NCBI GenBank assembly: GCA_045105235.1
Contig: JBGCDH010000001.1
Coordinates: 1 to 64,000, forward strand
DNA from: GCA-2684655 sp045105235
Lineage (GTDB): Bacteria > Planctomycetota > UBA1135 > UBA2386
DNA: 64,000 bases
Reading direction: 5' to 3'
Made by a program: the position numbers and the translations under genes
The notes under the pieces: generated by a model
The model's input: the letters and a program-made list of their open reading frames with translations, nothing else
Told to the model about the DNA's origin: nothing
Databases searched by the model: none
Shown: positions 44,712 to 53,920 of the stretch, one piece after another
Layout: the number at the start of each line of letters is the position of its first letter
Numbering within the stretch: the stretch's first letter is position 1

Positions 44712-45464
44712 ATGGACATCGTAGTCTGCATCAAGCGAGTTCCCGCGACCGACACGGCGATCAAGATCGCCGCCGACGGTAAGTCAATCGATCCAAGCGG
44801 CGTGTCGTTCGAAATGAACGCCTACGACGAGTTTGCGCTCGAGCAAGCGCTCCGCATCAAGGAGCAGCTCGGCGCCGGCACGGTGACCGCGATCACGATC
44901 GGCCCCAAGGACGCCCAAAAGGAGATGCGCGACGCGCTCGCCCGCGGCGCCGACAAGGCCGTGCTGCTGACCACGGACCAGTGGGTTTGCGACGGCGCCG
45001 CGACGGCGCAGGCGCTCGCGACCTGGCTCAAGGCCAACCCCGCGCAGATCGTTCTTTGCGGCAAGCAAGCGGTCGACTCGGACAACAACCAGCTGCCGGC
45101 CAATCTCGCCGCACGCCTCGGCTTTGCCTGCGTGACCGAGGTCACCAAGCTGGAGCTCGCCGAAGGCACCTTCACCGCCGAGCGCGACATCGAAGGCGCA
45201 CGCGAAGTTGTGACCTGCAAGACGCCCGCCGTCATCAGCTGCAACAAGGGCCTCAACGAGCCGCGCTACGCCAATCTGAAGGGCATCATGGCAGCCAAGA
45301 AGAAGTCGCTCGAAGAGAGCGCCGCGGATCTGCCTGCTGCCGCAATGGAGATCATCTCGATGGAGCTGCCGCCGGCGCGCGCCGAAGGCCGCATCATCGG
45401 CGAAGGGGTCGACGCGATCCCGGCGCTGATCGACGCACTAAAGAACGAAGCGAAGGCCATCTAA
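44712..45464 (+). CDS. etfB: Electron transfer flavoprotein beta subunit
   Basis: A 250-residue subunit of ETF, which takes electrons from acyl-CoA and other dehydrogenases. Family start MDIVVCIKRVPATDTAIKI. The AMP/nucleotide-binding region and the ETF beta signature are visible: LCGKQAVDSDNNQLPANLAA and the loop VTCKTPAVISCNKGLNEPRY. It is 19 bp before etfA. Confidence 0.93.
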   Translation: MDIVVCIKRVPATDTAIKIAADGKSIDPSGVSFEMNAYDEFALEQALRIKEQLGAGTVTAITIGPKDAQKEMRDALARGADKAVLLTTDQWVCDGAATAQALATWLKANPAQIVLCGKQAVDSDNNQLPANLAARLGFACVTEVTKLELAEGTFTAERDIEGAREVVTCKTPAVISCNKGLNEPRYANLKGIMAAKKKSLEESAADLPAAAMEIISMELPPARAEGRIIGEGVDAIPALIDALKNEAKAI

Positions 45465-45483
45465 CCGAGGGAGCTAGCAAACT

Positions 45484-46467
45484 ATGAGCAACATCATCGT
45501 ACTCGCCGAGGTGCGCAGCGGCTCGCTGAAGCGCCCGTCTCTCGAAGCCGTGACCGCCGCCCAGGAACTCGCCAAGAGCAGCGGCGGCCAGGTCATCGCC
45601 ATCGCCTGCGGCAGCGGCATCGACGCCGCTGCCGGCGAACTCGCCGCCAATGGCGCGAACAAGGTCATCGCCATCGATGGCGCATCGTTCGAGCAGTACT
45701 CGGGCGACGCCTGGGCCACGGCGATCGCTGAGCAGGTCAAGGCAAACGACGGCGCAGCCGTGTTGATGGCGCACACCGCCATGGGCAAGGACCTGCTGCC
45801 GCGCGTCTCCGGCCTGCTCGACACCGGCATCATCACCGACGTCATCGCGGTCGGCCACGATGGCTCGGCGTTCACCGCCAAGAAGCCGGCGTTCGCGGGC
45901 AAGGCGTTCCTCAACGTCAAGGCCAACAAGGCGCCGTTCTGCGCAACCATCCGCCCGAACAACTTCGAGGCGGCTAGCGGCGGCAGCGGCGAAGTCGCCA
46001 AGGTCGACGCCCCTGCCGGCGGCGACCTGCTGTCGGTCGTCAAGGAGATCGTCGCCGCCGGCGGCGACAAGACGCCGCTCTCCGAAGCCAAGGTTGTCGT
46101 CTCTGGCGGCCGCGGCCTCAAAGAGCCAGAGAACTTCAAGATCATCGAAGAGCTCGCCGCGGCGTTTGGCCCGGGGGTCGCCGCCGTGGGCGCTTCGCGC
46201 GCAGTGGTCGACGCCGGCTGGCGTCCCCACAGCGAGCAGGTCGGCCAGACGGGCAAGGTCGTGGCACCGCCGCTCTACTTTGCTATCGGCATCAGCGGTG
46301 CTATCCAGCACCTCGCGGGCATGCGCACGGCGCGCACGATCGTCGCCATCAACAAGGACCCCGATGCGCCGATCTTCAAGGTCGCCGACTTCGGCATTGT
46401 CGGCGACGCTCTCGAAGTCGTCCCGGCGCTGACCAAGGCGATCCAGGAAGTGGTCGCGAGCCGCTAA
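45484..46467 (+). CDS. etfA: Electron transfer flavoprotein alpha subunit
   Basis: A 327-residue subunit that holds FAD in its C-terminal domain. VVSGGRGLKEPENF, VGASRAVVDAGW, QVGQTGKVVAPPLYFAIGIS and GAIQHLAGM are the conserved FAD-binding segments. No ETF:quinone oxidoreductase gene is in the window. Its TAA overlaps the ychF ATG by 1 nt. Confidence 0.95.
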   Translation: MSNIIVLAEVRSGSLKRPSLEAVTAAQELAKSSGGQVIAIACGSGIDAAAGELAANGANKVIAIDGASFEQYSGDAWATAIAEQVKANDGAAVLMAHTAMGKDLLPRVSGLLDTGIITDVIAVGHDGSAFTAKKPAFAGKAFLNVKANKAPFCATIRPNNFEAASGGSGEVAKVDAPAGGDLLSVVKEIVAAGGDKTPLSEAKVVVSGGRGLKEPENFKIIEELAAAFGPGVAAVGASRAVVDAGWRPHSEQVGQTGKVVAPPLYFAIGISGAIQHLAGMRTARTIVAINKDPDAPIFKVADFGIVGDALEVVPALTKAIQEVVASR

Positions 46468-47573
46468 TGGCTCTGCAGGCAGGAATCGTCGGCTTGCCAA
46501 ACGTCGGCAAGTCGACTCTGTTCAACGCGATCACGCGCACGCAAAACGCGCAGGCGGCGAACTATCCGTTCTGCACGATCGACCCCAACGTCGGCGTCGT
46601 CACGGTGCCGGACAAGCGGCTCGAGCCGCTGCGCGAGATCTCGAAGACCAACGTCGTGATCCCCGCGGCCATCGAGTTTGTCGACATCGCCGGCCTGGTG
46701 GCGGGCGCCGCGTCGGGCGAAGGGCTTGGCAACAAGTTCTTGAGCCACATCCGCGAAGTCGATGCGATCGTGCAGGTCGTGCGCTGCTTCGAAGATGAGG
46801 ACGTGCACCACGTCTCCGGCAGCGTCGATCCCGTGCGCGACATCGAGGTCATCAACACCGAGCTGGTGCTGGCCGATCTCGAATCGGTGCAAAAGCGCCT
46901 CGATCGCCAGACCAAGCAGAAAAAGCGCGGCGATAAGGAGGCGGAGAAAGAGCTTCCGATCCTCGAGCGGCTCGCTCCGATGCTCAACGAAGGCAAGCCC
47001 GCGTATCTCTGCGAGATGACGACGGACGAGCAGAAGATTGCGCACCACTTCCAGCTGCTGACGATGAAGCCGGTGATCTTCGCCTGCAACGTCAAGGACG
47101 ATGAGCTGGCCGAAGCGGACAACAACCCGTTTGTGAAGCAGGTCCGGGACTACACCGCCAAGACGCTCAACTGCGAGGCGATCGTGATCTCGGCGCAGAT
47201 CGAGAGCGACCTGGTGGACCTGTCCGAAGAAGATGCCAAGGCGTTCCTCGACGAACTCGGCGTTGCCGAGAGCGGCACGGGGGCTCTGATCCGCGCGACC
47301 TACCACCTGCTTGGTCTGCGCACGTACTTCACGGCGGGCGAGCAAGAGGTGCGCGCGTGGACGATCCGCGCAGGCGACACCGCGCCCAAGGCCGCAGGCG
47401 TCATCCACGGAGACTTCGAACGCGGCTTCATCAAAGCCGAGACGGTCGCATATGACGACCTGATCGAGTGCGGCAGCGTGGCTGCGGCGCGCGAAAAGGG
47501 CGTCTACCGCATCGAAGGCAAGGAGTACGTCGTGCAGGATGGCGACGTGCTGCTGTTCCGCTTCAACGTCTAA
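46467..47573 (+). CDS. ychF: YchF/OLA1-type P-loop GTPase/ATPase
   Basis: A 368-residue cytoplasmic nucleotidase of the Obg-related YchF family, linked to ribosomes and stress responses. The P-loop is GLPNVGKSTLFNAI (10-23), the G3 region is DIAGLVAGAASGEGLGNKFL, and the C-terminal TGS domain is LRTYFTAGEQEVRAWTIRAG. The length is standard (about 363). Co-transcribed with etfBA by TAATG overlap, a link I cannot explain functionally. Confidence 0.95.
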   Translation: MALQAGIVGLPNVGKSTLFNAITRTQNAQAANYPFCTIDPNVGVVTVPDKRLEPLREISKTNVVIPAAIEFVDIAGLVAGAASGEGLGNKFLSHIREVDAIVQVVRCFEDEDVHHVSGSVDPVRDIEVINTELVLADLESVQKRLDRQTKQKKRGDKEAEKELPILERLAPMLNEGKPAYLCEMTTDEQKIAHHFQLLTMKPVIFACNVKDDELAEADNNPFVKQVRDYTAKTLNCEAIVISAQIESDLVDLSEEDAKAFLDELGVAESGTGALIRATYHLLGLRTYFTAGEQEVRAWTIRAGDTAPKAAGVIHGDFERGFIKAETVAYDDLIECGSVAAAREKGVYRIEGKEYVVQDGDVLLFRFNV

Positions 47574-47600
47574 CCGGCGGCCACGCAGGCGCGCAGACAG

Positions 47601-48149
47601 TCAGCCGACACGCTTGGCGCCACGTGCAAGCGAAACGAAGAGCGCCGCAAGGGCGCTCTTCGCGACCGCCGGCAGCAAGAACGGCTGCACGCCGTGCTGC
47701 CAAGCAGCGCCCACGCCGATGTAGAAGGCCAGCCAGGCACCGCCGACGGCAAGAACGACGGCGTGCGCCGCAAGAGCCATCAGAGTGCGATGCAAGAGCG
47801 TGTGCAGCAACGTCGGGCGACGCAACGCCGGACCTGCAACACGCGCGAGCCACCAGGCCGCCGGCACAAACCCGACCACAAAGCCGGCCGTCTTTGCGCC
47901 CAGAATGCCGTCGGGCTGCAGGCTACGCCAGCCGCTCAGCACCGGCACGCCTAGCCAGGCCGCCAGCAGATACAGCAGCGCAGCCAGCAGACCGATGCGC
48001 GCACCGCCCAACATCGCGACGACAAACAGCGCCAGCGTCTGCAGCGTGATCGGCACCGCTCCGATCGGCAGCGCAACCTGTGCCGCAAAGGCAATCGTGA
48101 CAGCGCCAACGACGGCACTGCTGAGCAACTGTGTCGGGCGGAGCTTCAA
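47601..48149 (-). CDS. bioY: BioY biotin-transporter substrate-binding membrane subunit
   Basis: A 182-residue membrane protein with about six helices. It has the BioY signature PIGAVPITLQTLALFVVAML, then GGARIGLLAALLYLLAAWLG. BioY is the S-component of ECF-type biotin transporters. The start is TTG at 48149 and overlaps the previous stop as TTGA. No bioM/bioN (ATPase, T-component) genes are adjacent, so it may work alone or share an energising module. Confidence 0.85.
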   Translation of the reverse strand: MKLRPTQLLSSAVVGAVTIAFAAQVALPIGAVPITLQTLALFVVAMLGGARIGLLAALLYLLAAWLGVPVLSGWRSLQPDGILGAKTAGFVVGFVPAAWWLARVAGPALRRPTLLHTLLHRTLMALAAHAVVLAVGGAWLAFYIGVGAAWQHGVQPFLLPAVAKSALAALFVSLARGAKRVG

Positions 48150-49225
48150 CGCTTCGCTTCGAGTTCGAACTCTGGCAGCGGCGACTTGTCGCCCTCGCCG
48201 CGCTTGTCCTCGATCTCAAACTTGATCGGAATCCGGAAGCCGGGCAGATCCTCCTCCAACAGCCAACGGCCCTTTCGCAGGCGGCTCACGATCTCGTCGA
48301 GCTCACCGCGCAGCGCCCGATAGCGCTCCTCCACCTCTCGCTTGAGGACCGCAGCGTCCGACCCGTCCAGCACAAGCTGCACATCTTCCATCGCGCCGCG
48401 CCCGATTGACGAGATCAAGCGCCTGGAGTTGCGCCGGCTCAGATGGTCTACCAACACACATCGCTCCAGCTCCCACGCCTCGTATTCAACCCCCTCCTGT
48501 CGGCTGAAGTAGTACTGCGTCGAGCCGACGCGCCGACCAACAAGCAAGCCCGTCGTTACGCGAACAGATGCCACGTCCGAAACCCGCAGGCGTACCAAGG
48601 GAGGAAATCCCGCCTCGGTCGTGAGGGCGACGGGTCGCACCTGACTCGGGACACCGCCGGTGCGCCGCCGCATGCGGGAGCCCTCACCGCCGACCGTCAC
48701 CGAAAACGTCGGCTCCACGTGCGCGAGCAGGATCTTTGCCAGCTTTGGCGACCGCATCCCATGCACAACCAGCAGCTGCGCGGCAGCGGCACGCGCGTAG
48801 CAGCCAGGCAGTGCCGGATCGGTCGCGAGCGCTTCGATCTGCTGCAGGTTGGCCTTCAGGTTTCGGAACAGGACAACCGTGGCAGCACCTCGCGTGAGCC
48901 GATCCTGCAGCGACACCTCCAACAAGTCACCGGGCACATCCACTTCGGCGCGGATCATGCCATCGAGCAGGTGCAGGCGCACAACGCGCGCCGCCGGGTC
49001 CTCCGAAGTATTCCAATGCGCAAGCGCCTGCGCGAGCTCACGACCGAGCTGCGACAGCCGATACTTGCCCGCTAGCGCACCGCCCCACGAAGCCAACCCA
49101 GCATTCTCGCTCTGCAGCTTCGCGCGGACAGCCGGCAGCAAGAGCGAATCCAGGTAGTCCTCGGCATTCTGCGCCGGCATGAGCGAAGGCAGGCTTACGG
49201 CAAGTGCGGCGAGAGGGGTTCGCAT
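48146..49225 (-). CDS. Exported hypothetical protein, paralogue of the upstream gene
   Basis: A 359-residue protein. A short signal sequence (MRTPLAALAVSLPSLMPAQ) is followed by helical repeat-like sequence, and a C-terminal part ending LRKGRWLLEEDLPGFRIPIK. It shares its whole layout with the gene at 49259-50458, including WGGxLAxxYxL, a LHLLDGM-like segment and DRLTRGAAT versus DPLTREGAT. It is not a family I recognise. It precedes bioY with a 4-nt overlap, but no link to biotin is evident. Confidence 0.6.
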   Translation of the reverse strand: MRTPLAALAVSLPSLMPAQNAEDYLDSLLLPAVRAKLQSENAGLASWGGALAGKYRLSQLGRELAQALAHWNTSEDPAARVVRLHLLDGMIRAEVDVPGDLLEVSLQDRLTRGAATVVLFRNLKANLQQIEALATDPALPGCYARAAAAQLLVVHGMRSPKLAKILLAHVEPTFSVTVGGEGSRMRRRTGGVPSQVRPVALTTEAGFPPLVRLRVSDVASVRVTTGLLVGRRVGSTQYYFSRQEGVEYEAWELERCVLVDHLSRRNSRRLISSIGRGAMEDVQLVLDGSDAAVLKREVEERYRALRGELDEIVSRLRKGRWLLEEDLPGFRIPIKFEIEDKRGEGDKSPLPEFELEAKR

Positions 49226-49258
49226 GCACCCAGCATATCGCCGCCTGGCGCCGCGCCG

Positions 49259-50458
49259 CTATCGCTTGCCGACCGCCGGCAGCTCGGGCGTTGGTGGCAG
49301 CGCCTCGGACGTGTCACCCCGGTCGTCCACAATCGACTGCTCCACGACGATCCGGTAGCCAGGCATCTCCTGCTTCGAAAGCCAGCCCCTGCGACGCAGG
49401 CCGGCAACAACGCCATCTAGCTTTGCGCAATGCTCTTGCTGCATGGCACCAAACTCCTCGAGCAGCGTCTTGGCATCGACGTAGCGATGCTCACGAGCCA
49501 CGTAGAGATCCACTTCCACACCCGTCAGAGCCTTTAGAAGGCGCACGCTGTCGGCCGGGAACAGCTTTGGATAGGACGGCCCACCCGCGTCAATGGAGGG
49601 CTGGTAGTTTGCAGACTCGATGCGCAGGAATGAGATGGGCGCACCATCGCCGATGTCCGAGCAGAGGATCTCGACGGTGCCGTGAGGAACGTTTCTACGA
49701 CTCAGGCGCATCAGCACCAGCGGTGGGAAATTGGGCTTCTGAACAATCGCGGGGTCCCCATGCTGATCCGTAAACAGACAGCTCGTAGCCACCGGTCGCT
49801 GCTTGGGCTTCGCGTCCACCACACGCAGCTTGAGTTGGGTCGGCACGCTGTTGAGGAGCCCTCGCGCCAACTTCGGCTCGCGCATCTGCTTTTGTATCAG
49901 GGCAACGGCCGCCGCGTAGCGCGCGCAATCGTAGATAGCAGCCGGCTGGAGCGCCGTCTGCAGCAGAGCTTCGCGATGGGCCGCCGGGTCGCGCAGCATC
50001 AGAGCCGTCGCCCCTTCGCGCGTCAGCGGATCGTCCAGCAGGCCTAGCAGCACGTCGGATGGAACCTTGGCGTGCACACCTAGCAAGCCGTCGACGAGGT
50101 GCATGCACACGAGCCGCGACTCGATGCCTTCGCGTTCTTGCCAGCGGCGAATGGCTGACGACAGCATCTTGGTCGCAGTGCCAAGCTGATAGCGCTGCGC
50201 CAAGTAGCCACCCCAAGCAACCTCAGACGCCAAGTGGCTCTGCAGCCGGCGCTCGATTGCAGGCAGCAGCGCGCGATCGCTCTTGGCGAGGACCTGCTCC
50301 TTGAGGGCCTTGGCGTCCGCGGCGTCCGAAGGCGCAGGCGACGCTTGCGCCACAACGCCCGCCGACGCCAGAACCAACATTGCTGCAGAAACACGCGCAA
50401 TGTGCGAGCCCTTGCATGCTGCCCAGGCCCCGCCTCGTCGAACCACTCGCCTCATCAT
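49259..50458 (-). CDS. Exported hypothetical protein, paralogue of the downstream gene
   Basis: A 399-residue protein. ATG 50458 gives a basic leader and hydrophobic core (ARVSAAMLVLASAGVVAQ) that look like a signal peptide; an earlier ATG at 50500 is possible. The mature part is homologous to the downstream neighbour: VAWGGYLAQRYQL, MHLVDGLLGVHAKVPSDVLL and RRRGWLSKQEMPGYRIVVEQ. The genes are 33 bp apart and probably arose by tandem duplication, then diverged strongly. Confidence 0.6.
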   Translation of the reverse strand: MMRRVVRRGGAWAACKGSHIARVSAAMLVLASAGVVAQASPAPSDAADAKALKEQVLAKSDRALLPAIERRLQSHLASEVAWGGYLAQRYQLGTATKMLSSAIRRWQEREGIESRLVCMHLVDGLLGVHAKVPSDVLLGLLDDPLTREGATALMLRDPAAHREALLQTALQPAAIYDCARYAAAVALIQKQMREPKLARGLLNSVPTQLKLRVVDAKPKQRPVATSCLFTDQHGDPAIVQKPNFPPLVLMRLSRRNVPHGTVEILCSDIGDGAPISFLRIESANYQPSIDAGGPSYPKLFPADSVRLLKALTGVEVDLYVAREHRYVDAKTLLEEFGAMQQEHCAKLDGVVAGLRRRGWLSKQEMPGYRIVVEQSIVDDRGDTSEALPPTPELPAVGKR

Positions 50459-50573
50459 GACTTCATACTCGCAGTGTCGCGACGCTAGGTCGACCCCCAC
50501 CCGCGCGATGCTCGCGAGCGTCCGCTGCTACTTGTGCGCGTGATCTGGCCACGCGATGCTCAACGCTTCGGGC

Positions 50574-50948
50574 ATGGCCACACAACGCATTCGATCGCCG
50601 CAGCTACAGTCACTTGGGGACTACCTCAAGTTCGCCAGCGTGTACGCGATCGTTGTGCTCATCTTGCTGGCGGCATGCCTCGCGGCTGTCGCCGACGCGG
50701 ACCAGCTGCCCTGGATCACTGCTCTGTGCGCAACGGTACCGTTCGCGTTCCTGCCAGAATGGTGGGCCACGCATCAACGCCAGCAAAACTCCACGTTCGC
50801 GCCAGCAAGCGCGGCGGGCACGGACTCGATCCATTCGACGCTCGAACGCATCTGCTATCTCCTGGTCACGATCGCTGTGGTCACGGTGCTGCTCGGCGGC
50901 GGCATGCTCGCGATCCTGCTCGCACCGGAATGGCTGCAGACGCTCTAG
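50574..50948 (+). CDS. Small two-helix membrane protein
   Basis: A 124-residue protein with two or three hydrophobic helices: YAIVVLILLAACLAAV, ITALCATVPFAFLPEWW and, after a polar Ser/Thr segment, YLLVTIAVVTVLLGGGMLAI. ATG 50574 was chosen; 50556 is in frame upstream. No family recognised. The gene is convergent with the radical SAM gene (11 bp). Confidence 0.55.
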   Translation: MATQRIRSPQLQSLGDYLKFASVYAIVVLILLAACLAAVADADQLPWITALCATVPFAFLPEWWATHQRQQNSTFAPASAAGTDSIHSTLERICYLLVTIAVVTVLLGGGMLAILLAPEWLQTL

Positions 50949-50959
50949 TGCTACTAACA

Positions 50960-52258
50960 CTAGCCACCGGCGCGCGCCGAAGCGATTTCGCGCGCGGTGA
51001 GCTCCTGCTGCTCCCAATTGCCGTAGAGCGCGCCGCGGGTCACAAGCTTCTTGAGCCGCAGCCGGACGTCGTCGGCAATCGCCCCCGGCGCCGCCTTGCG
51101 AAACGGCGTACCCGGCAGAGGCATGAAGGTATGCCCATGGACACGCGCTCCTTGCGCCACCAAGCGGTCCATCTGCCGTAGCGTCGCCTCGACGTCCGCA
51201 GCACCTTCGCCCGGCATGCCAAACAAGAAGTCGACGTGCGGCACAAATCCGCCCTCGATGCAAAGTGCGACGGCCCGCTCGACGGTCTCGCTGTCGTGCC
51301 CGCGCTTGCTGCCCTTGAGCACGGCATCGCTGCCGGACTGGCCGCCGATGATCAGGGTTCGGTTGGTGACGTAGCGCGTGAGCAGCGCCAGCGCCGTCGG
51401 CGTCACATGTTCGGGTCGCACCTCGCTCGGAAACGTGCCGTACCACAGCTTGCGTTCGGTGCCGATGTCTTCGCGCACACCCGCGAGCAGCTCTTCGATT
51501 GCGGCCAGATCCGGATCCGGGCCATGCGCGCCGTACGACATCGAAGTGGGCGTCAAGAAACGGAAGTCTCGAAACCCGCGCGCCACCAAGACGCGCACCC
51601 AGTGCCTGATGTTGTCGACCGATCGATGCCGGAACGCCGCGCCGGCAAAGTAGGGCGTCTGGCAAAAACGGCAGGCGTAGACGCAGCCGCGCGTGATCTC
51701 GATCGGGCCAAACTTGCCGTGCTTCGTGCCAAAGGGCGCATGCTCGTCCAGCACCACGCGATCGCTGCGGCCGTTTCGCTGGAGCTGGCCATCGCGAAGG
51801 GAGGCGATCCCCGACACCGCAGCCACGTCGCCGCCGGCCGCATAGGCGGCGATGAGATCGCGGATCAGCAGCTCTCCTTCGCCAACCGCGACCAGGTCGA
51901 ACCCCGCGCGCAGAGTCGCCAGCGGTTCGGCGCTCGCATGCACGCCACCCGCGACGTGCAGCACATCGCCGCCATTTGGCGAGAGCGATCGAACCTCGGC
52001 CAGCTCTCGGGACGCGATCGCAAAATCCGGCGAGTAGAACGACCAGCCAACAAGCACGCGCCGCCCCGCTGCCAGCGCCCGCTGCACCGCCGAAACCAGC
52101 GGCTCAACGCCGTTGGCAAACTCCATGCAGACGTCCAGAGCGGCACTACCCGAGTCGTCCGCCAGCCATGCCTCCAACGAACCGGTCAAAACGTGCAGGG
52201 CGAACTTACCGGTTCGCCGGTAGGCCCAGACAATCGTGACGGGGCGCGGCTCACTCAC
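50960..52258 (-). CDS. B12-binding-type radical SAM protein
   Basis: A 432-residue radical SAM enzyme. Residues 1-140 have the Rossmann-like shape of a B12-binding domain (VLVGWSFYSPDFAIASREL, HVAGGVHASAEPL, DLVAVGEGELLIRDL). The classical DxHxxG cobalamin motif is not obvious. The SAM cluster is C192-x3-C196-x2-C199 in EITRGCVYACRFCQTPYF. A later GG/IGGQSG and FLFGMPGE complete the barrel. It resembles the small subfamily of B12/radical SAM proteins of unknown role. Its start overlaps the TetR gene stop (ATGA). Confidence 0.8.
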   Translation of the reverse strand: MSEPRPVTIVWAYRRTGKFALHVLTGSLEAWLADDSGSAALDVCMEFANGVEPLVSAVQRALAAGRRVLVGWSFYSPDFAIASRELAEVRSLSPNGGDVLHVAGGVHASAEPLATLRAGFDLVAVGEGELLIRDLIAAYAAGGDVAAVSGIASLRDGQLQRNGRSDRVVLDEHAPFGTKHGKFGPIEITRGCVYACRFCQTPYFAGAAFRHRSVDNIRHWVRVLVARGFRDFRFLTPTSMSYGAHGPDPDLAAIEELLAGVREDIGTERKLWYGTFPSEVRPEHVTPTALALLTRYVTNRTLIIGGQSGSDAVLKGSKRGHDSETVERAVALCIEGGFVPHVDFLFGMPGEGAADVEATLRQMDRLVAQGARVHGHTFMPLPGTPFRKAAPGAIADDVRLRLKKLVTRGALYGNWEQQELTAREIASARAGG

Positions 52259-52860
52259 GCGGCAAACCAGCTCTCAAGCAAAAGGCGCACCAGGCTCGAC
52301 ACCCTGCTTGGGTCCCCGAAGGCACGGGCGCTGACCATCGCACCTTCGAGAGCATCGACGAGACCGCGCGCCATACGCCGCGTCTTTGCCGCTCCGGATC
52401 GTGTGCCCAGAGCGCTCGCAATCACCTTCTGCAGCCAACGCTCGTTGTGCTCGTAAAAGCGTACGATTTCCGGCTGCACGGCTTCGGGCAGCGTGGCGAA
52501 ATCCGCCGCCAGCGCTCCGCACAAACAGATCGTTTCCGAATCCGCTGCCGTCGCTTCGAACAATCCGGCGTAGCGCTTTAGCATGCGGCGCGGCTCTGTC
52601 TCGCTTGATGCGATCTCTTCGAGCAAGCCATCGAAGCCATCGGTGTAGACGCGCATCGCCGCCGCAACCAGGTCGGCCTTGGTTCGGTAGTGATGGTGCA
52701 CGGCAACGTGGCTGACACCGAGCTCTTGCGCCACGTCTTGAAACGTGAATCCGTGATAGCCACGCGTTTGCATCAGGCGCACAGCAACCTGCAGCGCACG
52801 CTCTCGCGTATCGCCACGGCGGCTGGCGCGCGGCTTCGGCGTTGGCTTCGAACTGGCCAT
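52255..52860 (-). CDS. TetR/AcrR-family transcriptional regulator
   Basis: A 201-residue DNA-binding repressor. The N-terminal helix-turn-helix runs ERALQVAVRLMQTRGYHGFT, then FQDVAQELGVSHVAVHHHYR, followed by TKADLVAAAM. The C-terminal ligand domain begins around residue 70 and has a Cys pair (ETICLCGALA). ATG 52860 is chosen; an earlier ATG 52890 exists. The nearest candidate target is the palindrome before the SDR gene. Confidence 0.9.
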   Translation of the reverse strand: MASSKPTPKPRASRRGDTRERALQVAVRLMQTRGYHGFTFQDVAQELGVSHVAVHHHYRTKADLVAAAMRVYTDGFDGLLEEIASSETEPRRMLKRYAGLFEATAADSETICLCGALAADFATLPEAVQPEIVRFYEHNERWLQKVIASALGTRSGAAKTRRMARGLVDALEGAMVSARAFGDPSRVSSLVRLLLESWFAA

Positions 52861-53029
52861 GGGTGCAGGTCTACCACTTGCGGGCACCACGGCCCAGCTG
52901 AAGTGGCTGGAGCGCGGGATCCAGGGAGCGAGAGCGCGCGAGTGTCACGCATCTGGTAGACGGGACGTGATCCGGGATGCGAGGGCGTTTGTCCCAAGGC
53001 GCGGCGACGAATGCATGTTCCCTACTCCC

Positions 53030-53056
53030 TGCAGAGAAGCTTCCTGCCGAGGAGCC
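53030..53056 (+). repeat. Dispersed intergenic repeat, copy B
   Basis: A roughly 27-bp match to 27411-27440 (gcagagaagcttcctgccga here), located between the TetR and SDR genes. It may be a remnant of a repeat family; only two copies were noticed. Confidence 0.45.
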
Positions 53057-53077
53057 CCTAATGTCCGATGCACGACA

Positions 53078-53851
53078 CTAGTTGCGGCCGGCCATGACGC
53101 CGCCATCGACGTCCCAGATCGCACCCGTCACCCATTGCGCCTCGTCCGACAGCAAGAACGCGGCCACGTTCGCAACCTCGTCCGCCGTGCCGATACGTCC
53201 GATCGGGTGGAATGCATCAAAGCCCTTGAGTGCCTCGGCGACGCGATCCTTGGGGATAAACGACTCGTAGACCGGTGTCGCCACGACCGCCGGCGAGACC
53301 GCGTTGACCCGGATCTTTGCGCCTGCGAGCTCCATCGCGAGGTGCTGCGTCAGCGCGTGCAGGCCCGCCTTGGCCATCGAGTAGGCCGACGACGGCGTCG
53401 CCGCGACCGCTTGCTTCGCCCACATCGACCCGATGTTGACGATGGCACCTCCCTTGCCAGCCTTTTGCATGCCCTGAACAACGTGCTGCGTCAGCAAGAA
53501 CGTGGCGCGGTTGAGTTCGTGGTAGGCGTCGTAGTCCGCCTCATCGTGGTCGACAAACGGCTTGGGCGAGAATACCCCGGCTGCATTGACGAGCAGGTCA
53601 AACGGCTCTGCTAGCTGCTGCATGAGTTCCGGGAGCCGCTTGCGATCGTCGAGCGGGTGCGCGATCGCTCGCACACTCCCCAGGCCTTGTAGCTCGGCTG
53701 CCGCAGCCTCGGCCTTTTCTTGGCGCTTGCCGACAAGCACAACGCTGGCGCCGCCTTGCATCGCACGCCGTGCGATCGCGAGGCCAATGCCGCTTGTACC
53801 ACCGAGAACGAGAAGTCGCCGACCGGCGAACGATTGGGGATCTGTGCTCAC
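53078..53851 (-). CDS. Short-chain dehydrogenase/reductase (SDR)
   Basis: A 257-residue NAD(P)-dependent oxidoreductase of the classical SDR type. It has the cofactor motif GGTSGIG (17-23), NAAG, a catalytic Ser in VNIGSM, YSMAK as the YxxxK pair, and VSPAVVATPVY. I chose GTG 53851 over ATG 53887 because the upstream 36 bp hold a 16-bp palindrome and would encode residues outside the SDR fold. Substrate unknown. Confidence 0.85.
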   Translation of the reverse strand: MSTDPQSFAGRRLLVLGGTSGIGLAIARRAMQGGASVVLVGKRQEKAEAAAAELQGLGSVRAIAHPLDDRKRLPELMQQLAEPFDLLVNAAGVFSPKPFVDHDEADYDAYHELNRATFLLTQHVVQGMQKAGKGGAIVNIGSMWAKQAVAATPSSAYSMAKAGLHALTQHLAMELAGAKIRVNAVSPAVVATPVYESFIPKDRVAEALKGFDAFHPIGRIGTADEVANVAAFLLSDEAQWVTGAIWDVDGGVMAGRN

Positions 53852-53861
53852 GAAGCATCTA

Positions 53862-53877
53862 TACTTACTCGTAAGTA
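53862..53877 (-). promoter_or_regulatory. Palindromic operator candidate
   Basis: TACTTAC-TC-GTAAGTA is a perfect 7-2-7 inverted repeat, AT-rich in a GC-rich region, 11 bp before the GTG of the SDR gene. TetR-family repressors bind such palindromes. Binding by the neighbouring TetR protein is inferred. Confidence 0.6.
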
Positions 53878-53920
53878 AGTGTTGCAAGAAGAGCGGGGAT
53901 TTTTGACATCGCCCGCCCAG

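Noticed and set aside
45394..46500. 368-codon minus-strand open frame
   Set aside because: Antisense to etfA, whose FAD-binding motifs are unambiguous.
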